Shown: positions 44,076 through 55,248, counted from the stretch's first letter. The stretch is DNA of 64,000 nt from Segatella oris (GCF_900637655.1 NZ_LR134384.1:1-64000), one strand, 5' to 3'. Notes: generated from the letters alone by a model not told the origin. Numbers and translations are program-made.

Positions 44076-45956
44076 ATGAATGCAAATAAATTTGGATTAT
44101 TAAGTCAAATCAAATATCCTGCAGACCTCCGAAAGTTGAGCATCGAGCAATTACCTGAGGTTTGCAAGGAGTTGCGCGAGGATATCATCCATGAAGTTTC
44201 GGTAAATCCCGGGCACTTTGCATCTTCTTTAGGTGTTGTTGAGATTACAGTTGCCCTGCACTATGTCTATAACACACCCGATGATCGCATTGTGTGGGAC
44301 GTTGGACATCAGGCTTATGGACATAAGATTCTTACGGGAAGACGCGACTTGTTCTATACGAACAGAAAGCTGAATGGTATCTGTCCGTTCCCGACTCCTA
44401 AGGAAAGCGAATACGACACGTTTGCCTGCGGTCATGCAAGCAACTCTATTTCTGCTGCCTTGGGTATGTCTGTGGCAGCCAATGGCAGCGGACGTCATGT
44501 GGTTGCCGTTATCGGAGACGGTGCCATGAGTGGCGGGTTGGCTTTCGAGGGACTTAATAATGTATCGAGTATGCCCAATGACCTGCTCATCATTCTCAAT
44601 GACAATGATATGTCAATCGACCGTGCTGTGGGTGGAATGGAGAAGTATCTGTTAAATCTCGACACGAATGAGACCTACAATAAACTACGCTTCAAGGCCA
44701 GCAAATGGCTCCACCGAAAGGGTTATCTGAATGAGGAGCGCAAGAAAGGTATACTCCGTTTGAACAACGCCTTAAAGAGTGCACTGAGTCATCAGCAGAA
44801 TATCTTCGAGGGAATGAACATCCGTTACTTCGGCCCTTTTGACGGACACGATGTTAAGGAGATAGTACGTGTACTGCAACAGCTTAGAGATATGAAAGGC
44901 CCAAAGCTGCTGCACCTGCATACAACGAAAGGAAAAGGATACAAACCGGCCGAAGAAAGTGCCACGATTTGGCATGCCCCAGGCAAGTTCGACCCGGAAA
45001 CAGGAGAGCGCATTCTGCAGGATTGCAGTGATATGCCCCCCAAATTTCAAGATGTTTTCGGTCATACACTACTTGAATTAGCCGAGAAAAACGACCGCAT
45101 TATAGGTGTAACGCCGGCCATGCCGACAGGTTGTTCGATGAACATTCTGCAGAAAGCAATGCCCAACCGCATGTTTGATGTAGGCATAGCTGAAGGCCAT
45201 GCTGTGACCTTTTCGGGTGGAATGGCGAAAGAAGGACTGCTTCCTTTCTGCAATATTTACAGTGCTTTCAGTCAGCGAGCCTACGACAATATCATTCACG
45301 ATGTCGCATTACTGAACCTGCCTGTCGTGCTTTGTCTCGACCGCGCAGGACTCGTTGGAGAAGATGGACCTACGCATCATGGCGCCTTTGATATGGCTGC
45401 CTTACGCCCCATTCCTAATCTGACAATTGCCAGCCCAATGGATGAACACGAACTACGGCGCCTGATGTACACTGCACAACAACCCAACCAAGGCACCTTT
45501 GTCATTCGCTATCCACGCGGAAGAGGCGTTCTCAAGGATTGGAAATGCCCTTTGGAAGCAGTCAAAGTGGGCACAGGACGCAAGTTGCGTGACGGTGAAG
45601 GCACAGCAATTATCAGCATTGGCCCAATCGGAAACAATGTAAAAAGTGCTATTGAGGCTTCAGGAGAGAACGTCGCTCACTATGATTTGCGTTTCTTAAA
45701 ACCACTCGATGAACCCCTACTCCATGAAGTTGGACAACGCTTCAGACATATTATTACTGTGGAAGACGGCATCCGCAACGGAGGAATGGGGTCTGCCATA
45801 CTCGAATGGATGAGTGACCATGGCTATTCACCCATAATGAAACGCATGGGCATTCCCGACGAGTTTATCGAACATGGAACCGTTGCTGAACTGCAACACA
45901 TCTGTCATATAGACCAAAACAGCATCATCGCTGCTATCAAGGAGACCAAGAAATGA
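44076..45956 (+). CDS. dxs: 1-deoxy-D-xylulose-5-phosphate synthase
   Basis: The start is ATG 44076 ([20 protein letters not shown]). The 626-aa protein has [20 protein letters not shown] (His of the substrate site), the thiamine diphosphate motif [26 protein letters not shown]-type [14 protein letters not shown], and the transketolase C-terminal half [20 protein letters not shown]. It joins pyruvate and glyceraldehyde 3-phosphate in the first step of the MEP isoprenoid pathway, and feeds thiamine and pyridoxal synthesis. Its stop overlaps the trkA start (ATGA). Confidence 0.96.
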   Translation: MNANKFGLLSQIKYPADLRKLSIEQLPEVCKELREDIIHEVSVNPGHFASSLGVVEITVALHYVYNTPDDRIVWDVGHQAYGHKILTGRRDLFYTNRKLNGICPFPTPKESEYDTFACGHASNSISAALGMSVAANGSGRHVVAVIGDGAMSGGLAFEGLNNVSSMPNDLLIILNDNDMSIDRAVGGMEKYLLNLDTNETYNKLRFKASKWLHRKGYLNEERKKGILRLNNALKSALSHQQNIFEGMNIRYFGPFDGHDVKEIVRVLQQLRDMKGPKLLHLHTTKGKGYKPAEESATIWHAPGKFDPETGERILQDCSDMPPKFQDVFGHTLLELAEKNDRIIGVTPAMPTGCSMNILQKAMPNRMFDVGIAEGHAVTFSGGMAKEGLLPFCNIYSAFSQRAYDNIIHDVALLNLPVVLCLDRAGLVGEDGPTHHGAFDMAALRPIPNLTIASPMDEHELRRLMYTAQQPNQGTFVIRYPRGRGVLKDWKCPLEAVKVGTGRKLRDGEGTAIISIGPIGNNVKSAIEASGENVAHYDLRFLKPLDEPLLHEVGQRFRHIITVEDGIRNGGMGSAILEWMSDHGYSPIMKRMGIPDEFIEHGTVAELQHICHIDQNSIIAAIKETKK

Positions 45957-47299
45957 AAATCATTATTGCCGGCGCATATGCCATTGGAACCTATCTTGCC
46001 AAGCTTCTCTCACGCAACAATCAAGACATTATCCTCATGGATGAGAGTCTGGAGAAGCTTGAGAAATTAGGTTCTGACTTCGATTTGATGACGATGAACG
46101 CCTCATGTGCCAGCATAACAACGCTGAAAGAGGCCGGTGCAGAGTCAGCAGACCTCTTCATTGCCGTCACCCCGGACGAAAACAAGAATATGACAAGCTG
46201 CATGATTGCCAAGGCCTTAGGTGCCAAGAAGACTGTGGCAAAGGTAGACAACTACGAATATGTAGCTCCGGATTTGAATGACTTTTTTGAAAGATTAGGC
46301 ATCAGTTCCATTATCTATCCCGAGCTTTTAGCAGCTAAAGACATTAACAACGGATTGAAAATGAGCTGGGTTCGCCAGCGTTGGGATGTTCACGACGGAG
46401 CCTTAGTGATGCTGGGCATCAAGCTTCGAGAGACTTGTGAGATACTCAACAAACCGCTCAAGGACATCAGTGGCCCCGATGATCCCTATCATGTCGTGGC
46501 TATCAAGCGCGACGGTGACACCATTATACCGGGTGGTAACGATGAACTGAAACTCTATGACATGGCTTATTTCATGACAACTCGCCAGTATATACCTTTC
46601 ATTCGCAAGATTGTGGGTAAGGAACACTATGTAGACGTGAAGAATGTAATGGTCATGGGAGGCGGCCGTACAGCCGTAAGAGCTGTCAAAACGATGCCGG
46701 AATACATGAATGTGAAAATCATTGAAGCCAACGAACAACGCTGCGACCGACTCAACGAACTGCTTGATGACGACCGTGCACTGATTATTCACGGCGACGG
46801 GCGCGATGTTTCGCTGCTTCAGGAAGAAGGCATCAGAAGCACACAAGCCTTTGTTGCACTCACAGGGAATGCCGAGACTAACATTCTTGCCTGCCTTACC
46901 GCCAAACGAATGGGCGTCAGGAAGACCGTTGCCATGGTCGAAAACGAGGATTATGTGAATATGGCGGAGAGCTTAGATATCGGCACTATCATCAACAAGA
47001 AAGCCATTGCAGCCGGCCACATCTATCAGATGATGCTCGATGCCAATGTCCACAACGTGCGCTTCCTCATGAATGCAAATGCTGATGTGGCCGAGTTCAT
47101 CCCTCAAGAAGGGTCGAAAATCACACAGAAAGCAGTCAAAGACATGAGGTTACCCTATGGGATGACCATCGGTGGATTAGTCAGAAACGGTGAAGGATAC
47201 CTTGTTTCGGGTAACACGCGCATTAATGCGGGCGACTCAGTAATGGTGTTCTGTCACAGTATCAACATGAAGAAAATAGAGAATCTCTTTAATAAATGA
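45953..47299 (+). CDS. trkA: TrkA, regulatory NAD-binding subunit of potassium uptake
   Basis: The 448-aa protein has two RCK units: N-terminal [20 protein letters not shown] (nucleotide loop, with Ala in place of the second Gly) with [14 protein letters not shown], and the second, [15 protein letters not shown], with [16 protein letters not shown]. TrkA_C domains follow each. TrkA sits on the cytosolic face of TrkH and gates K+ uptake with nucleotides. It overlaps dxs and trkH by four bases each, so the three form one operon. Confidence 0.93.
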   Translation: MKIIIAGAYAIGTYLAKLLSRNNQDIILMDESLEKLEKLGSDFDLMTMNASCASITTLKEAGAESADLFIAVTPDENKNMTSCMIAKALGAKKTVAKVDNYEYVAPDLNDFFERLGISSIIYPELLAAKDINNGLKMSWVRQRWDVHDGALVMLGIKLRETCEILNKPLKDISGPDDPYHVVAIKRDGDTIIPGGNDELKLYDMAYFMTTRQYIPFIRKIVGKEHYVDVKNVMVMGGGRTAVRAVKTMPEYMNVKIIEANEQRCDRLNELLDDDRALIIHGDGRDVSLLQEEGIRSTQAFVALTGNAETNILACLTAKRMGVRKTVAMVENEDYVNMAESLDIGTIINKKAIAAGHIYQMMLDANVHNVRFLMNANADVAEFIPQEGSKITQKAVKDMRLPYGMTIGGLVRNGEGYLVSGNTRINAGDSVMVFCHSINMKKIENLFNK

Positions 47300-48753
47300 T
47301 CAATCGTAGCATCATATTCAAGATCATCGGCTCGTTACTTTTCATCGAAGCCATACTGCTATTGGCCTGCCTGTGCATGGCTGTCGGCTACCAGGAAGAC
47401 GATGTTCTTGCCTTTATCATCACCATCATCCTGACTACGTTCACGGGAATTGTACTGCATTTCCTTGGCCGTCATGCCAACAACTACATGAGTCGACGCG
47501 ATGCCTACCTTGTCGTGACGCTCTCATGGATAATCTTCAGTCTCTTTGGTACATTTCCTTTCATGATCAGTGGTTACATCCCAAACTTCACCGACGCTTA
47601 TTTTGAAACCATGTCGGGCTTTACAACCACTGGCGCCACTATCATTGACGACGTTGACAAGCTGCCACATGGCCTGCTTTTCTGGCGTAGTATGACGCAA
47701 TGGATAGGCGGATTGGGCATTGTTTTCTTTACCACGGCCATTCTTCCTTCCTTTGTCGGTGGTTCCGTCAAAGTGTTTGCAGCCGAAGCAACAGGGCCTG
47801 TTACCACGCGATTACATCCTCGGCTCAGCACAAATGCAAAGTGGATATGGGTTGTCTATCTTGTACTGACCATCAGTTGCATACTCAGTTACATGATTTG
47901 TGGCATGGGATGGTTTGACAGCATCAACTATGCCATGGGGACAACTGCCACCGGTGGTTTCTCAACCCATACCGACAGCGCAGAGTTTTTCCGCTCTCCG
48001 GCAGTAGAATATATTGCTACTTTCTTCTGTTTCATTTCGGGAACGAACTTCACCTTATTATATATGTCGGCCACACATCGCTCTTTAAAAATGATGTTCA
48101 AGAGCGAAGAGTTCCGCTTCTACACCTTTGTCGTCATCGCATTCTCGCTTTTCATCATGGCTCAACTCATGCTTCACAATGGCTATGACCTTGAGAAAGC
48201 GTTTCGTTGTGGCATCTTCCAGGTTGTTTCTTTCATCACGACGACAGGTCTCTTCAATGATGATGCCGCCCAATGGCCCCATGTCACCTGGGTTGTTCTG
48301 GCCACTTGCATGTTCCTCGGGGCCTGTTCCGGCAGCACAAGTGGTGGTTTCAAGAGCATCCGCAGCGTCATGATGCTGAAGATTATCCGTAATGAATTCA
48401 AGCAGATTCTGCATCCCAACGCCATACTTCCTATTCATGTAGACGGCAGCAACATTCCTTCGCAGAAGCGTGTCACGCTGCTTTCTTTCTTGGCAGTCTA
48501 TCTGTTGCTGTGCCTCTTCGCGTCGTTTATCTTCATTGCAGCAGGGGTTGACAACACGAATGCCATTACCATCACATTGAGTACCCTTGGTAATGTCGGC
48601 CCTTCATTGGGCCTTGAGATTGGTCCCACCATGAGTTGGTCGATGCTTCCGGCTGGAATCAAGTGGGTCTGTTCGGCATTAATGCTCATTGGAAGAATTG
48701 AAATCTTCACTATTCTGGTTATATTTACTCCTGCATTCTGGAAAGATAGATAG
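47296..48753 (+). CDS. trkH: TrkH-type potassium transporter
   Basis: The 485-aa membrane protein has the four selectivity-filter loops of the family: ETMSGFTTTGATIIDDVDKL, YAMGTTATGGFSTHTDSAEF, VVSFITTTGLFNDDAAQWPH and LSTLGNVGPSLGLEIGPT. Ten or so membrane helices surround them. The filter glycines are all present. It imports K+ with TrkA as gate. Confidence 0.95.
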   Translation: MINRSIIFKIIGSLLFIEAILLLACLCMAVGYQEDDVLAFIITIILTTFTGIVLHFLGRHANNYMSRRDAYLVVTLSWIIFSLFGTFPFMISGYIPNFTDAYFETMSGFTTTGATIIDDVDKLPHGLLFWRSMTQWIGGLGIVFFTTAILPSFVGGSVKVFAAEATGPVTTRLHPRLSTNAKWIWVVYLVLTISCILSYMICGMGWFDSINYAMGTTATGGFSTHTDSAEFFRSPAVEYIATFFCFISGTNFTLLYMSATHRSLKMMFKSEEFRFYTFVVIAFSLFIMAQLMLHNGYDLEKAFRCGIFQVVSFITTTGLFNDDAAQWPHVTWVVLATCMFLGACSGSTSGGFKSIRSVMMLKIIRNEFKQILHPNAILPIHVDGSNIPSQKRVTLLSFLAVYLLLCLFASFIFIAAGVDNTNAITITLSTLGNVGPSLGLEIGPTMSWSMLPAGIKWVCSALMLIGRIEIFTILVIFTPAFWKDR

Positions 48754-48822
48754 ACATCTACACAGATTTTACTTTTTCTTTAGCATTTATAAGGCATAGG
48801 ATACGCCTTAAAACAAGTCTGC

Positions 48823-49212
48823 TCTTTTGTAAAGTTATTATCTCAAATTTAACACTTTTTCCTGCGACTAAATAGAAATGGAAAGCTGTCTTCAACGTGA
48901 GTGCGAAACCATTTTATAGTCTCGATACCCTCATTTTTATCCTTTGGATTTGCAATCTCAGTCATTTCAGCCCGCAATATGACTGTCTTTACAGCGCATG
49001 ATGATGCAAAACACATGGTAACTTGACGCAGATTGCAAAGTAATTTGACACAAATCACAGCGTTTTCTAACGTGATTTTACGCTGCATTTTGCATCTTCT
49101 TTCACAACAAACTGAATGTCAGCATGTTACAAACTATCAAAATACAGCGCGTATTTGAAGCGAGGATGACTTTATTTCTGAATTTACAAAATCTACGAGA
49201 GCAATTGTAAAG
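48823..49212 (+). repeat. dispersed intergenic element, copy B
   Basis: It begins CTTTTGTAAAGTTATT, then ATTTAACACTTTTTCC, AAATAGAAATGGAAAGC, CTCATTTTTATCCTTTG, GGTAACTTGACGCAGATTGC and AGTAATTTGACACAAATCAC as a tandem pair, CGTTTTCTAACGTGATTTTA, TTACAAACTATCAAAATACA, CGCGTATTTGAAGCGAGGAT and closes GCAATTGTAAAG. This is the clearest copy, in the gap between trkH and a 49-residue gene. A minus frame at 48849-49088 is not conserved between copies. Confidence 0.7.
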
Positions 49213-49300
49213 TCCTGTGATAAAAATTAACATATAATCTGCCATGCCGAATGATATGAGATTTTATCATTCATTTCGCCAGACAAAACCCTAAGACCGG

Positions 49301-49450
49301 CTATTCACAAATCAATCCTTTGGTCAGCATGTCATAATACAAAGCCTCGAGTTCGCCCTGTGTAAGCTGCTCAACAGCGTGCTCTATGGCTCTTATCAGC
49401 TCTTCGCGGCGATATTCGCCCGACGCATTGAAATGTGCAAAGTCTACCAT
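49301..49450 (-). CDS. 49-residue conserved-looking small protein
   Basis: ATG at 49450, stop at 49301: MVDFAHFNASGEYRREELIR, then AIEHAVEQLTQGELEALYYD and MLTKGLICE. It is mostly helical and acidic with a clean protein-like composition, unlike its AT-rich surroundings. I believe near-identical small proteins exist in related Prevotella and Bacteroides genomes (memory, not a search). It would be the only gene in the 860-bp gap. Function unknown. Confidence 0.65.
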   Translation of the reverse strand: MVDFAHFNASGEYRREELIRAIEHAVEQLTQGELEALYYDMLTKGLICE

Positions 49451-49574
49451 TTTATCTTTCTTTTTGTTTCTTGCAAAGGTAGTTCAAATAGGAGACAACC
49501 GAAAGAAAAACGGCAAATTATTTTGTCGATAAACTTTATAAGCCACTTAACGGCACATCATCAGATAATTTTAT

Positions 49575-49582
49575 TACCTTTG
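49575..49582 (+). promoter_or_regulatory. -7 box (TACCTTTG) for the epimerase gene
   Basis: TACCTTTG fits TAnnTTTG and ends 26 bp before the ATG at 49609. Confidence 0.5.
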
Positions 49583-49608
49583 CTATATCATTCTTAAAGA
49601 AACATATC

Positions 49609-50490
49609 ATGGAACAAATCAAGAACGAACACCTGACTGTGAGCCTTTCTGCTCATGGTGCAGAATTGCAGAGTATCAAGGATGCCAATGGGAAAGAATA
49701 TCTCTGGCAAGCCAATCCCGACAAGTGGGGGCGTCATTCGCCTATCCTTTTCCCCATTGTCTGCGGACTGTGGAATGACACTTTCCGCATCAACGGCAAG
49801 GAATATCCCATGTCACGACATGGCTTTGCACGCGACACTGATTTCACTTTAGTGGCCCAGAGCGAACAAAAAGCGGTCTATGCACTGCACGATACTGCCG
49901 AAACGCTTAAGGTTTATCCTTTCCATTTCAATCTGGCTATCAGTTATAAACTTGTTGGAAACAGGATAAAGGTGGTGTGGCATGTGGAAAATACAGACCG
50001 AAAAGAGATTTATTTCCAGATTGGAGGACATCCCGCTTTTAATGTTCCCGACCTCAAAGTGGGTGAGCCCTTGCACGGAAGACTACGTTTTGATGAGGCC
50101 GAACCACGCCGGATATTCGGTAATGTGAAAGGTTGTATCGCGCCGGAACACCACACTGTGACCACTGAAAACGGCATATTCGAGTTTACAGAAGAGAGTT
50201 TCAAAGACGATGCCATTATCTTTGACCACAGTCAACTCCACAAAGTGAGTCTTCTGAACAAAGAAAACAAGCCCGAAGTAACTGTTGATTTCAAGACACC
50301 TGCTATCGGGATATGGAGTCCTTACGGCAAGAATGCACCCTTTGTCTGCATCGAACCGTGGTATGGAATTGCTGACTGGGTAGAGTTTGAAGGCGAGTTT
50401 AAGGATAAATATCTTATGAATAAACTGCTCCCCGGCTGCAGTTTCATGAGCGAATACACCATAACGATAGGGGAACTCCATGCGGATTGA
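49609..50490 (+). CDS. aldose 1-epimerase family protein (LacX/YihR-like)
   Basis: The 293-aa protein has AHGAELQSIKDANGKEYLWQ, the paired Arg region HSPILFPIVCGLWNDTFRIN, SRHGFARDTDF (catalytic-site His), the QIGGHPAFNVP motif and FVCIEPWYGIADW (catalytic Glu). This is the galactose-mutarotase superfamily of the shorter LacX type, which interconverts alpha and beta sugar anomers; the sugar is unknown. It is followed by a terminator. Confidence 0.88.
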   Translation: MEQIKNEHLTVSLSAHGAELQSIKDANGKEYLWQANPDKWGRHSPILFPIVCGLWNDTFRINGKEYPMSRHGFARDTDFTLVAQSEQKAVYALHDTAETLKVYPFHFNLAISYKLVGNRIKVVWHVENTDRKEIYFQIGGHPAFNVPDLKVGEPLHGRLRFDEAEPRRIFGNVKGCIAPEHHTVTTENGIFEFTEESFKDDAIIFDHSQLHKVSLLNKENKPEVTVDFKTPAIGIWSPYGKNAPFVCIEPWYGIADWVEFEGEFKDKYLMNKLLPGCSFMSEYTITIGELHAD

Positions 50491-50560
50491 ACCTTTTATC
50501 AACTGAACTTGTGGAGAAAGAAAAAGCATTCTGTCGCACAAGAAACTTCATATAAACAAA

Positions 50561-50598
50561 AAAGCTAAATGGTTTGAAAATCATTTAGCTTTCTTTTT
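50561..50598 (+). terminator. terminator of the epimerase gene
   Basis: AAAGCTAAATG (50561-50571) pairs with CATTTAGCTTT (50582-50592), followed by CTTTTTG. It lies 70 bp past the epimerase stop and abuts the 3' end of the oppositely read tRNA-Gln, so it can also end that transcript. Confidence 0.8.
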
Positions 50599-50599
50599 G

Positions 50600-50670
50600 T
50601 TGGGATACCCGGACTCGAACCAGGAATGACAGGACCAGAATCTGTAGTGTTACCATTACACCATATCCCA
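50600..50670 (-). tRNA. tRNA-Gln (CTG)
   Basis: Read on the minus strand: acceptor TGGGATA/TATCCCA, D-arm GTGTAATGGTAACAC, anticodon loop TTCTGGT (anticodon CTG), T-arm CCTGG/CCGGG with loop TTCGAGT, discriminator A; 71 nt without encoded CCA. The lowest anticodon-stem pair is A-C, otherwise the cloverleaf is perfect. Glutamine decoding of CAG. Confidence 0.93.
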
Positions 50671-50879
50671 AGATTTCAATTGACTCATCGGCTTTACTCC
50701 CGATTTTCGCATGCAAAGGTAGTGCATTTCTCTGAACCATCAAAACTTTTCGGCACTTTTTTTCATAAAAAACAGCGAAACTTAAAAATAGACTTTGCTT
50801 TATGAGTAATATAGCTTGAAATTATGTACCTTTGTCCCTGATACACTATTATTACATACATTAAAAAGCAAATCCATTC

Positions 50880-51239
50880 ATGGAAACAACAGAAAAGTTG
50901 GTTGAGACCATCACAAAAGGCATACAAGAGAAGAAAGGTAAGGACATTACTATTATCAATCTGAAACATATTGACGGGGCTATTGCCAAATATTTCATTA
51001 TCTGTCAAGGCAACTCACCGACACAGATAGAGGCCATTGCAGGCTCAATCAGCGATACTGTTCGTGAAGACTTAAAGGAAAAGCCTATCAATGTGGCCGG
51101 ACTCGGCAACAATCAATGGGTAGCTATTGACTATTCTGACGTGCTCGTGCATATCTTCATGCCTGAAACACGCGAATATTATAACCTTGAAAACCTGTGG
51201 GAAGATGCCAAATTAACAAATATTCCAAATCTCGATTAG
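50880..51239 (+). CDS. rsfS: ribosomal silencing factor RsfS
   Basis: The 119-aa protein has the RsfS pattern: ITKGIQEKKGKDITIINLKH, then AKYFIICQGNSPTQIEAIAG, GLGNNQWVAIDYSDVLVHIF and MPETREYYNLENLWEDAKL. It binds ribosomal protein L14 and keeps subunits apart when nutrients are short. A TACCTTTG -7 box is at 50827-50834. It heads the row rsfS-ftsH-cdsA. Confidence 0.93.
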   Translation: METTEKLVETITKGIQEKKGKDITIINLKHIDGAIAKYFIICQGNSPTQIEAIAGSISDTVREDLKEKPINVAGLGNNQWVAIDYSDVLVHIFMPETREYYNLENLWEDAKLTNIPNLD

Positions 51240-51299
51240 ACGTTTGGCATGTAATTTGATAGCACAGTTTCCATATAAATCAGAAATGCATACTATAAC

Positions 51300-53351
51300 A
51301 TGAACGAAAAAAAGAACTTCTTAAATAACAGAGATAAAGGCAATGAGCCTAAGATGCCACGGTTCAATATGAACTGGATCTACTTGCTTGTGGCCATCGT
51401 TGCAGGCGTATTCCTGCTCTCTGGAGGCGGGAACATGCTCGCCAGAGACGGAGCTAATCAAGAAGCTTCATATACAAAATTCAAGCAATATGTGGCAAAA
51501 GGCTATGCAACCAGCGTTGTTGTGAACAAGGAAAAAAGCACGCTGAAGATGTATGTTGCACCGAAACATATTCAAGATGTATTCCACATGAATGCCAAGC
51601 AGGTAGGAACACGCCCTTATGTCAATGTGGCTTTTGGTTCTGTCGACGAGCTTGAGAAGTTCCTTACTTACGAACAAAAGGCTGGAAAAATAGTCGATTT
51701 CAGTTATGACAACGACTCCGGGAGCAGTATTTTCAACGGACTTCTGTTCCAATTTGGGCCGCTCTTACTCCTTATCTTGTTCTGGTTCTGGCTCATGCGG
51801 CGCATGAGTGGCGGTGGAAATGTTGGCGGAGGAGGTGGCATCTTCAGTGTAGGCAAGAGCAAAGCCAAGCTATATGAGAAAGCCAACGACCTCGGGATAA
51901 CATTCAAAGACGTAGCCGGACAAGAGGGAGCAAAGCAAGAAGTGCAGGAAATTGTAGAGTTCTTGAAGAATCCCCAGAAGTATACTGAGCTCGGAGGAAA
52001 GATACCTAAGGGTGCATTACTCGTCGGACCACCGGGTACCGGCAAGACTTTGTTGGCCAAAGCTGTGGCAGGTGAAGCCGGAGTTCCATTCTTCTCTATG
52101 AGTGGTTCAGACTTTGTTGAGATGTTTGTCGGTGTCGGTGCAAGCCGAGTTCGCGACGTTTTCTCGCAAGCTAAAGACAAATCACCATGTATTATCTTTA
52201 TAGATGAGATTGATGCCGTAGGCCGTGCCCGCAGCAAGAACCCCTCTATGGGCGGTAATGACGAGCGAGAGAACACGCTGAATGCCTTATTGACAGAGAT
52301 GGATGGTTTCGGAACAAACAGTGGAGTCATTGTTCTGGCAGCTACAAACCGTGCAGATATGCTCGACAAAGCCTTGCTTCGTGCAGGTCGTTTCGACCGT
52401 CAGATCAACGTAGATCTGCCGGATCTGACTGAACGTAAGGCCATTTTCAAAGTCCATCTGCGTCCTCTGAAGGTGGATAACAGCCTTGATATCGACTTCC
52501 TTGCACGCCAAACACCTGGCTTTTCGGGTGCCGACATCGCCAATGTTTGTAATGAAGCAGCACTGATTGCTGCCCGTCATAACAGCAAGACGGTCTGCAA
52601 GCAAGACTTCCTTGATGCCGTTGACCGCATCATCGGTGGTTTAGAGAAGAAAACCAAGGTGATGACAGCCGCCGAGAAGCGTTCTATCGCATTGCATGAA
52701 GCCGGACATGCCACGATCAGCTGGTTCTGTGAACATGCTAATCCGCTTGTAAAGGTGAGCATAGTTCCTCGTGGTCAGGCCCTTGGTGCAGCGTGGTATC
52801 TGCCCGAAGAACGCCAGATCACGACCAAAGAGCAAATGCTCGACGAGATGTGTGCACTGCTTGGAGGCCGTGCAGCAGAGGAGTTGTTCACCGGACATAT
52901 CTCAACAGGCGCGATGAACGACCTCGAACGCGCCACCAAGAGTGCCTATGGCATGATTGCTTATGCCGGTATGAGCGACCGATTGCCTAACATCTGCTAT
53001 TACAACAACCAGGAATATCAGTTCCAACGCCCTTACTCTGAGACCACCGCTAAGGTGATTGACGATGAAGTTTTGAAGATGATCAACGACCAATATGCCC
53101 GTGCAAAGCAAATGCTTGAAGAACATAAAAAGGGACATAATGAACTGGCTGAACTGCTTATCACACGTGAGGTCATCTATGCAGAAGACGTGGAACGCAT
53201 CTTCGGAAAGCGTCCATGGATTAGCCGGGCACAGGAGATTATCAACGAAAATGAGGCCAATGTGCCGAAACTTGAAGACATGCCCGATGCTGTAAAGCAA
53301 GCTGAAGCTGAACATCAAGCATCATTAGAAAAGAACAATAGCAATGAGTGA
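51300..53351 (+). CDS. ftsH: ATP-dependent zinc metalloprotease FtsH
   Basis: The 683-aa protein has membrane helices at about 25-44 and 150-168, Walker [21 protein letters not shown] (about 242), Walker [14 protein letters not shown] (about 299), the second-region-of-homology [19 protein letters not shown], and the zinc site [14 protein letters not shown] (about 460). The third zinc ligand (Asp/Glu) falls in [20 protein letters not shown]. FtsH degrades membrane proteins and some cytosolic regulators. It overlaps cdsA by eight bases. Confidence 0.97.
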   Translation: MNEKKNFLNNRDKGNEPKMPRFNMNWIYLLVAIVAGVFLLSGGGNMLARDGANQEASYTKFKQYVAKGYATSVVVNKEKSTLKMYVAPKHIQDVFHMNAKQVGTRPYVNVAFGSVDELEKFLTYEQKAGKIVDFSYDNDSGSSIFNGLLFQFGPLLLLILFWFWLMRRMSGGGNVGGGGGIFSVGKSKAKLYEKANDLGITFKDVAGQEGAKQEVQEIVEFLKNPQKYTELGGKIPKGALLVGPPGTGKTLLAKAVAGEAGVPFFSMSGSDFVEMFVGVGASRVRDVFSQAKDKSPCIIFIDEIDAVGRARSKNPSMGGNDERENTLNALLTEMDGFGTNSGVIVLAATNRADMLDKALLRAGRFDRQINVDLPDLTERKAIFKVHLRPLKVDNSLDIDFLARQTPGFSGADIANVCNEAALIAARHNSKTVCKQDFLDAVDRIIGGLEKKTKVMTAAEKRSIALHEAGHATISWFCEHANPLVKVSIVPRGQALGAAWYLPEERQITTKEQMLDEMCALLGGRAAEELFTGHISTGAMNDLERATKSAYGMIAYAGMSDRLPNICYYNNQEYQFQRPYSETTAKVIDDEVLKMINDQYARAKQMLEEHKKGHNELAELLITREVIYAEDVERIFGKRPWISRAQEIINENEANVPKLEDMPDAVKQAEAEHQASLEKNNSNE

Positions 53352-54213
53352 CAAAATGAAGAATTTGATTGTGAGAGCCATCAGCGGTGCGCTCTTCGTC
53401 GTTATCATGGTGGGTGGCTTCATGAGTCCACGCACAATGGTGGCATTGTTTGCCCTGATTACCGGACTGACCGTATGGGAATTCACCGGATTAGTGAACC
53501 AAAGAAAGGGCGTAACGGTCAATCGTTTCATCAGCACAGTGGCTGGAGTTTATTTCTTTCTGGCCGTAGCTGCCTTCCGAATGGGCATCACATCAAACTT
53601 CATTATCTTTGTTCCTTACCTGCTTACAATCATCTATCTCTTCATCAGCGAACTCTACCTGAAACAGGAAGACCCTGTCAACGACTGGGCATATACCATG
53701 CTTTCGCAACTCTATATTGCCCTCCCGTTCTCCATGATCAACGTTCTTGGCTTTGAACTTTCGGAAGACGGCCTCAGCTGTCACTACAACATGCTGCTTC
53801 CACTGTGTGTATTCATCTTCCTTTGGCTTAATGATACGGGAGCCTACTGCAGCGGATCACTGTTTGGGAAACACAAACTTTTCCCACGCATCAGCCCGGG
53901 TAAGAGTTGGGAAGGAAGCATTGGAGGTGGTATTCTCGTGATGATTGTGGCTGCTTTCATCGGTTACTACACCAATGAAAACGGCCAAATTTCACAGCTT
54001 TCTGTTCTCGGTTGGGTTGGATTAGGACTCATCGTAGTGGTTTTCGGCACATGGGGAGATCTCGTAGAGAGCCTTTTCAAGCGCACATTGGGCATTAAAG
54101 ACAGCGGGAAAATCATGCCGGGTCATGGTGGAATGCTCGACCGTTTCGATTCTTCTCTCATGGCTATTCCTGCTTCTGTCGTGTATCTCTACACACTGCA
54201 ACTACTTTCATAA
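53344..54213 (+). CDS. cdsA: phosphatidate cytidylyltransferase
   Basis: The 289-aa membrane protein has about seven helices and the CDP-diglyceride synthetase signature near the end: GDLVESLFKRTLGIKDSGKI followed by MPGHGGMLDRFDS. LWLNDTGAYCSGSLFGKHKL with RISPGKSWEGSIGG is the catalytic Mg site region. It makes CDP-diacylglycerol from phosphatidate and CTP for phospholipids. The end of the rsfS-ftsH-cdsA group. Confidence 0.95.
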   Translation: MSDKMKNLIVRAISGALFVVIMVGGFMSPRTMVALFALITGLTVWEFTGLVNQRKGVTVNRFISTVAGVYFFLAVAAFRMGITSNFIIFVPYLLTIIYLFISELYLKQEDPVNDWAYTMLSQLYIALPFSMINVLGFELSEDGLSCHYNMLLPLCVFIFLWLNDTGAYCSGSLFGKHKLFPRISPGKSWEGSIGGGILVMIVAAFIGYYTNENGQISQLSVLGWVGLGLIVVVFGTWGDLVESLFKRTLGIKDSGKIMPGHGGMLDRFDSSLMAIPASVVYLYTLQLLS

Positions 54214-54240
54214 GGACACTGTTCACAACAAAACAGCCCC

Positions 54241-54278
54241 ATACATGCGAGGACTTTCTTCCTCGCATGCTTTGTTTT
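54241..54278 (+). terminator. terminator of the ftsH-cdsA transcript
   Basis: CATGCGAGGA pairs with TCCTCGCATG across a TTTCT-type loop (about 54244-54271), followed by TTTGTTTT, 30 bp after the cdsA stop. Confidence 0.8.
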
Positions 54279-54307
54279 AAAACCTCTCTGCTAAAGACTG
54301 ATTTTTC

Positions 54308-54620
54308 TTTACAATAGCCCACACAGGAAGGGGCATGTTTCAAAATAAAAGTTCAACGGTCGGAAATACGCGAGTTTTGAGCCTCTTTGCTAACAAACTG
54401 TACATCAATCAATTACATCATTTCTTGCTTTTTATTTCATAACATCACAGGAAAAAGCACTGCAATTTGAGTCATCTTACAGGGTGATTTGCGTCAAATT
54501 ACCCCGTAATCTGCTACAGATGACACACCAAACTATGGCATATTACACCCTAAAATGACAGAAAATATAAAATCAGCAAACCGAAAACATAAAATCAAGT
54601 CAATCAAAACAGCAGACAAC
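54308..54620 (-). repeat. dispersed intergenic element, copy E (reverse)
   Basis: On the minus strand it carries GGTAATTTGACGCAAATCAC, GATGACTCAAATTGCA, AACTCGCGTATTTCCGACCG and closes GCTATTGTAAAG, which match the middle and end of copies A-C. It lies in the 790-bp gap between cdsA and tRNA-Leu. The rest of the gap (54620-54960) shows nothing gene-like. Confidence 0.55.
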
Positions 54621-54967
54621 ATGCCATTTTCCTCCTCTTTTTTTCTAATTCATAACTTTAAAAGGATGGCTTTTCTGACCAATTAATTTGACAAATATTG
54701 AAATCAATAAACACAGTGCATAGAAGTAAACAGAACTGGAGATAGTTCGTCAGTCGTTGTCAGTTTCCTTGTATATGCCCTAAAACAGCCGCATTTCATG
54801 CAATTCAAACATACACTTTTTGCACGTTATAAAGGCGCAACAAACGATTATCGGAGTAAAATCATGAGGAACATCTGCAAGTCTTTTCCTTAATATTAAA
54901 AAGCAAGTGCAATGAAATAATGCCATTCACAACGGCAAAACAGCATCTGTTTTTACAGAAAGAAAAA

Positions 54968-54996
54968 GCCAAGCAGTTAATAATCAACTACTTGGC
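54968..54996 (-). terminator. terminator of tRNA-Leu
   Basis: GCCAAGCAGTT pairs with AACTACTTGGC (one mismatch) and is followed on the minus strand by TTTTTCTTT. It lies 12 bp past the 3' end of the tRNA. Confidence 0.7.
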
Positions 54997-55007
54997 AATC
55001 TGTACTG

Positions 55008-55089
55008 TGCGCCTGATAGGACTCGAACCTACACGGCATGAACCACTAGATCCTAAGTCTAGCGCGTCTACCAATTTCGCCACAAGCGC
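55008..55089 (-). tRNA. tRNA-Leu (TAG)
   Basis: Minus strand: acceptor GCGCTTG/CAGGCGC, D-arm with AAATTGGTAGAC, anticodon stem CTAGA/TCTAG with loop CTTAGGA (anticodon TAG), a long class II variable arm, T-arm with GGTTCGAGTCC, discriminator A; 82 nt, no encoded CCA. Decodes leucine CUA/CUN. Confidence 0.94.
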
Positions 55090-55248
55090 TTTGTGGATGC
55101 AAAGATACAATAAAATTCCGAGATAACGAAAAGAGGATGACGATTTTTTAACGCTTTTGCGCAATGTCCAAACGATTTCACTGAATATCCTGACTGCTAT
55201 GCACGCTGTCTTTTCCGCTATGACTTAAGGGGCTGTTTCGTGTGTTCA

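Noticed and set aside
48849..49088. 79-codon minus frame in the trkH downstream gap
   Set aside because: Same reason: part of repeat copy B, no conserved frame.
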